A stretch of DNA of 64,000 nt, taken from NCBI RefSeq assembly GCF_000172415.1, contig NZ_ABLD01000005.1:372001-436000 (forward strand), written 5' to 3'. The translations under genes were made by a program, and so were the position numbers. The notes beneath the pieces are model-generated. The model saw nothing but the letters and a program-made list of their open reading frames with translations. It searched no databases and was not told where the DNA came from. This document shows positions 60,731-64,000 of the stretch, piece by piece. The DNA is from Paraburkholderia graminis C4D1M. GTDB lineage: Bacteria > Pseudomonadota > Gammaproteobacteria > Burkholderiales > Burkholderiaceae. Within the stretch, counting starts at the first letter, position 1; each line of letters begins with the position of its first letter.

Positions 60731-62458
60731 TCAGGAATGAGCCGCGACTTTCGCCGGCTGGCTGAGATACGCATGAATCTGTGCGACGACCGCCGCGCCG
60801 TCGCCGACCGCCGCGGCCACGCGTTTGGCCGAATCCGAGCGCACGTCGCCGACCGCGAACATGCCCGGCACGCTCGTTTCGAGCGGATAGCGCAGGCCCG
60901 CCGCGGAGCCGCCCGCGTCGCTTCTTGCGATTCCTGTCACGACGAAGCCGCGATTGTCGAGTTCGACGCCGCTCGCCGTGAGCCAATCGGTTTTCGGGTC
61001 CGCGCCGATAAAGAGAAACAGATGCCGCGTGGCCACGACTTCTTCGTCGCCGCTCGCTTCGTGACGCACGCGCACTTGAGTGAGGCCCGCTTCGTCGCCT
61101 TCGAGCTCGCTCAGCGTGCAGCCTGTGCACAACGACACGTTGGGCAGCGAACCGATCCGGTCGATCAGATACTTCGACATGCTCGCGTTGAGATCGCGGC
61201 CGCGAATCAGCATGCGGATGCTGCGCGCGAAGTTGGCGAGAAACACCACGGCCTGCCCCGCCGAATTGCCGCCGCCGATCAACACGATGTCCTGCCCCTT
61301 GACGAGCTTCGCTTCGATCGTCGATGCCCAGTAGTAGGTGCCGCGTCCCTCGAAGCGCTCGAAGCCGGGCACCGTCGGCTTGCGATACGCGGCGCCGCTC
61401 GCCACCACGACCGTGCGCGCACTGATGCGCTGGCCGTCGACGAGCGTCAGCGCGAACATGCCGTCATCGCGGCGCACCTCCGTGACCTTGCCGGGAATCG
61501 CGAGATGCGCGCCGAACTTGAGCGCCTGCTGGAATGCGCGCGCGGCGAGCGCCTGACCCGAGATGCCGGTGGGAAAGCCGAGATAGTTTTCGATGCGCGA
61601 GCTCGCGCCCGCCTGGCCGCCAGGCGCACGCTGATCGAACACGGCGACGGACAGTCCCTCGGTCGCCGCATACACCGACGCGGCGAGTCCGGCCGGACCC
61701 GCGCCGACAATCGCGACGTCGTAGCGATGCGACTGCTCGAAGGTCGGCACGAGTCCGAGGCACGACGCGAGTTGCGCTTCATCGGGCGCGCGCAGCACAT
61801 GTCCGTTCGGGCAGAACACCAGCGGAAAATCGCCGGGGCCGGTCGTCATGCCGCCGAGCAGCGCGACGGCCTCCGGGTCCGAGCGCGCGTCGATCACGGT
61901 CGCCGGATACGCATTGCGGCGCAGGAAGCCTTGCAGGCCGACGAGCCGCGCATCGTCGCCATTGCCGACGATGATCGGCCCGAGGCCCTGCTCGATCAGT
62001 CCGAGCCGCCGCAAGATCAGCGCACGCATGATGTGCTCGCCGAGTTGCGCATCGGCGACGATCAGCGCCCGCAGGCGCTCGGGTTCGATCACGAGCGTCT
62101 CGGCGTCCGTCAGCGCGAGACCGTCGATCAGCGCCGGCTTGCCGGACAGTTGCGCCATCTCCGCCATGAAATGCCCGTCGTCGTGTTCGGTGACGAGCGT
62201 CGAGCGGCCGAAGCTGTCGCGTGAAAAAATCCGCACGCGTCCATGCAGCAGCACGAAGAGTCCGAGCGCGACTTCGCCCGTCTTGAAGATGAGTTCGCCG
62301 GCCTTGAAGCTCATCGGCCGCGCAAAGCGCCGCACGCTCTGAATCTCCGCCGCCGACAAACGCGGAAACATTTGATGTTGCCGGTATTCGAGCGATGAAT
62401 AAGGAAACTCGAGCTCCGACGGTTGCGAGGCGTCGAGCGAAAAACCGGAAGTGCTCAT
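60731..62458 (-). CDS. Cyclic-nucleotide-binding thioredoxin-reductase-like flavoprotein
   Basis: 575 residues. About 25-150 is a Crp-type cyclic-nucleotide-binding domain (FKAGELIFKTGEVALGLFVLLHGRVRIF). About 160-235 is a thioredoxin-like insert with FLRRNAYPATVID and DFPLVFCPNGHVLRAPDE. The remainder is a thioredoxin-reductase fold with FAD loop IVGAGPAGLAASVYAATEG, NADPH loop VLIGGGNSAGQAVVFLA and C-terminal GMFAVGDVRSDSAKRVAAAVGDGA. The redox CxxC of true thioredoxin reductases is missing (TYYWASTIE at that place). Its role is thus unclear; a regulated electron-transfer or sensing function is possible. Confidence 0.88.
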   Translation of the reverse strand: MSTSGFSLDASQPSELEFPYSSLEYRQHQMFPRLSAAEIQSVRRFARPMSFKAGELIFKTGEVALGLFVLLHGRVRIFSRDSFGRSTLVTEHDDGHFMAEMAQLSGKPALIDGLALTDAETLVIEPERLRALIVADAQLGEHIMRALILRRLGLIEQGLGPIIVGNGDDARLVGLQGFLRRNAYPATVIDARSDPEAVALLGGMTTGPGDFPLVFCPNGHVLRAPDEAQLASCLGLVPTFEQSHRYDVAIVGAGPAGLAASVYAATEGLSVAVFDQRAPGGQAGASSRIENYLGFPTGISGQALAARAFQQALKFGAHLAIPGKVTEVRRDDGMFALTLVDGQRISARTVVVASGAAYRKPTVPGFERFEGRGTYYWASTIEAKLVKGQDIVLIGGGNSAGQAVVFLANFARSIRMLIRGRDLNASMSKYLIDRIGSLPNVSLCTGCTLSELEGDEAGLTQVRVRHEASGDEEVVATRHLFLFIGADPKTDWLTASGVELDNRGFVVTGIARSDAGGSAAGLRYPLETSVPGMFAVGDVRSDSAKRVAAAVGDGAAVVAQIHAYLSQPAKVAAHS

Positions 62459-62510
62459 TGCGATGACCTTTGTATGCGTGACCCGTTGCCGCTCTCTTCT
62501 TCTCTCTTAC

Positions 62511-64000
62511 CTACCAGCCGAACTTCAGCTCGGCGCCGACATAGTCGGCATTGCGCGCGCCGAGTTCGCGCAGCGACGGTCCCACCTGAAAATGCACGGC
62601 TTCGAGCGCCGCCGCGAGATTCGCGGTGACGGCCCAGTCGGCGCGCAGTTGCGTATAGAAACCGGTCCATCGGCTGCCGCGTCCCGCCGTGCCCGGCACG
62701 ACCGCGGAGCCTTGCTGATAGACCGCGTCGGCGGTGGTCTCGCGCCATTGCAGGCCGACGCCCGCGAGCAGCGAGAGCTTGCTGGTCGGCTTGACGACGA
62801 GCGAGGGCTTCACGTGGATCAGGTTCGCGTAGCCGGTGTAGCCGGCGAGCGCGAAGTAATAACCGTTCGGAAACAGCGGATTGAAGGTGCCGACGCGGCC
62901 GTCGCCCGGATGGTTGTCGCCCGATGCCGCATCGACCTGGATGCCGACGCGCGGCGTCCACGGCGCGGACGCGAACGTGTAGCCGGCGAGCGAGCCGACC
63001 GCCCATGCGCCGATCGTCTTCGTGCCCACATGCCCTGACTGATACATGCCCTCGACGTCCCAGTCGACGTGACCGAGCTTGCCCGCATAGCGCGCGTCGA
63101 ACACGTCGCGATGCTCGTCGCCGGTCGCGTCGAGAAAGCGCGCGTTGCTGCGGTTGTAGCGCGAGTAATACGCGGACACGTCGCCGGGACCGACGCCCTG
63201 GCGCTCCACGCGCACGCCGCTGAACGTGAGATGCCGGTTCGACACATCGTCGAAATCGCTGTTGTCGCGGTACTGGACCGGCTGCGTCGCGTAGGCGATC
63301 CAGCGCCACGGACCGGTCTCGTAGTCGGCCCAGATCGCGTCATACGCCTGGCGCACGTTCGGGCCGTCACGCACGGAGATGAAGCGCTGCAAGTCGAACG
63401 CCATCTCCTGGCGGCCGACGCGGAACTTGATCACGCCAGGCCCGAGCGGCTCCACGATGGCGACAAACGCCTGACGCAAGTCGAGCGGATTCTTGTCGAC
63501 TGGCGAGACCGTGTTCTTGCCGTAGGGATGCGCGTCCTCCAACTGCGTGAAGATCTGCACGTGAGGACCGAGGCGCACGTCCGCATGCACTTCGAGGCGT
63601 TGCAGCAGATACGTGTCGGCATGCCCCGAGCCGAGACCGAAGAGCGGCGCGTCGTTGGTTTCGAGCCGCTCGCGCAGCACCACGCCGAGCGACACGTACG
63701 CGTCGGGATTGCCGAACAGCGGGATGTATTTCAGCGAATCGAACGGACGCTTCGGGACGCACGGATTCGCGAGCGCCGACCAGTTTTCCTGCCAGCGGTT
63801 GAACATCACGGCTGGGCGCGTGCACGACGTGCTGGTGGCGGGAGCGCTGACGAGGGCTGTGTCGTCGGCGCTGCCTAGCGCCGTGTTGGTGGCGGTGCTC
63901 GCCGTATTCGCGGCGCTGCCCGATGCGCTCTCCACGGCAAAAGCCGGCGTTGCGGCAGTCAGACCCGTCGCCAGTCCCGTCGTCACGCTCGTGGCGAAAA
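62511..64000 (-). CDS. Alginate-export-family outer-membrane porin, 5' end beyond window
   Basis: The leftward gene runs to the window's right edge, so the start is not seen; translation still reads through from the edge (FATSVTTGLATG..., part of a signal peptide). About 495 residues are present. The mature part begins after an Ala/Thr/Ser-rich stretch and shows the alginate-export/OprE-like pattern of beta strands: YVSLGVVLRERLETND, FTQLEDAHPYGKNTVSPVDKNPLDLRQAFV, KFRVGRQEMAFDLQRFIS. It ends AELKFGW with the usual C-terminal aromatic. It would form an outer-membrane beta-barrel channel. It heads the flavoprotein-MBL operon. Confidence 0.85.
   Translation of the reverse strand, partial: FATSVTTGLATGLTAATPAFAVESASGSAANTASTATNTALGSADDTALVSAPATSTSCTRPAVMFNRWQENWSALANPCVPKRPFDSLKYIPLFGNPDAYVSLGVVLRERLETNDAPLFGLGSGHADTYLLQRLEVHADVRLGPHVQIFTQLEDAHPYGKNTVSPVDKNPLDLRQAFVAIVEPLGPGVIKFRVGRQEMAFDLQRFISVRDGPNVRQAYDAIWADYETGPWRWIAYATQPVQYRDNSDFDDVSNRHLTFSGVRVERQGVGPGDVSAYYSRYNRSNARFLDATGDEHRDVFDARYAGKLGHVDWDVEGMYQSGHVGTKTIGAWAVGSLAGYTFASAPWTPRVGIQVDAASGDNHPGDGRVGTFNPLFPNGYYFALAGYTGYANLIHVKPSLVVKPTSKLSLLAGVGLQWRETTADAVYQQGSAVVPGTAGRGSRWTGFYTQLRADWAVTANLAAALEAVHFQVGPSLRELGARNADYVGAELKFGW

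Overview
The window is GC-rich chromosomal DNA of a beta-proteobacterium of the Burkholderiaceae, most likely the Paraburkholderia/Caballeronia group. This rests on base composition, a DUF3331-type protein, a Burkholderia-type porin and an exopolysaccharide block that resembles the second cepacian (bce-II) cluster. No rRNA, tRNA, CRISPR array or insertion sequence was recognised. Species identity is inference.

Layout. 1-10.1 kb: exopolysaccharide genes (divergent acyltransferase fragment, secreted beta-propeller protein, Wzx-type flippase, fused double glycosyltransferase, second acyltransferase, UTP-glucose-1-phosphate uridylyltransferase) closed by a strong terminator. 10.2-14.1 kb: malate synthase G with glcG, then a MOSC protein. 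14.1-20.9 kb: a nitrite/nitrate assimilation locus, with cobA (siroheme) divergent from nirB-nirD, a nitrate transporter and a small PilJ-domain protein. 21-22.7 kb: an MgtC-family protein and a porin broken by a frameshift. 22.9-29.8 kb: a catabolic cassette (aldehyde dehydrogenase, MFS transporter, enolase-superfamily dehydratase, GMC oxidoreductase, LysR regulator), probably for a sugar acid. 30-42.7 kb: mixed genes including GST, FabV, a class A penicillin-binding protein, azoreductase, a degenerate HD-GYP/LuxR regulator and a TetR-SDR pair. 43.5-47.1 kb: polyamine catabolism (puuD, puuA, spuC-like). 47.3-49.9 kb: TerB-like, NhaR-like LysR, TerC and zinc-ribbon genes. 49.9-58.9 kb: transporter, dehydrogenase, metallo-hydrolase, two LysR regulators and a 1004-residue winged-helix/ATPase regulator. 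59-64 kb: DUF3331 protein and a leftward operon of an alginate-export-type porin, a cyclic-nucleotide-binding thioredoxin-reductase-like flavoprotein and a metallo-beta-lactamase-fold protein.

The most striking feature is the control region between cobA and nirB (14.92-15.70 kb). Each divergent transcript has a sigma-54-type promoter. Each leader carries two small hairpins with six-base loops that have A at position 1 and G at position 4. The second hairpin overlaps the 5' arm of an intrinsic terminator. This is the layout of an ANTAR-protein (NasT/NasR/AmiR) antitermination target, built twice with an identical 16-base core. Two tandem NtrC-like boxes lie between the promoters, and a third sigma-54 promoter precedes the nitrate transporter. 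Together these suggest that nitrogen limitation (NtrC/RpoN) and nitrate or nitrite (ANTAR antitermination) jointly switch on cofactor synthesis and nitrite reduction. No ANTAR gene lies in the window, but a soluble PilJ-domain protein sits just after the transporter and could take part in nitrate sensing.
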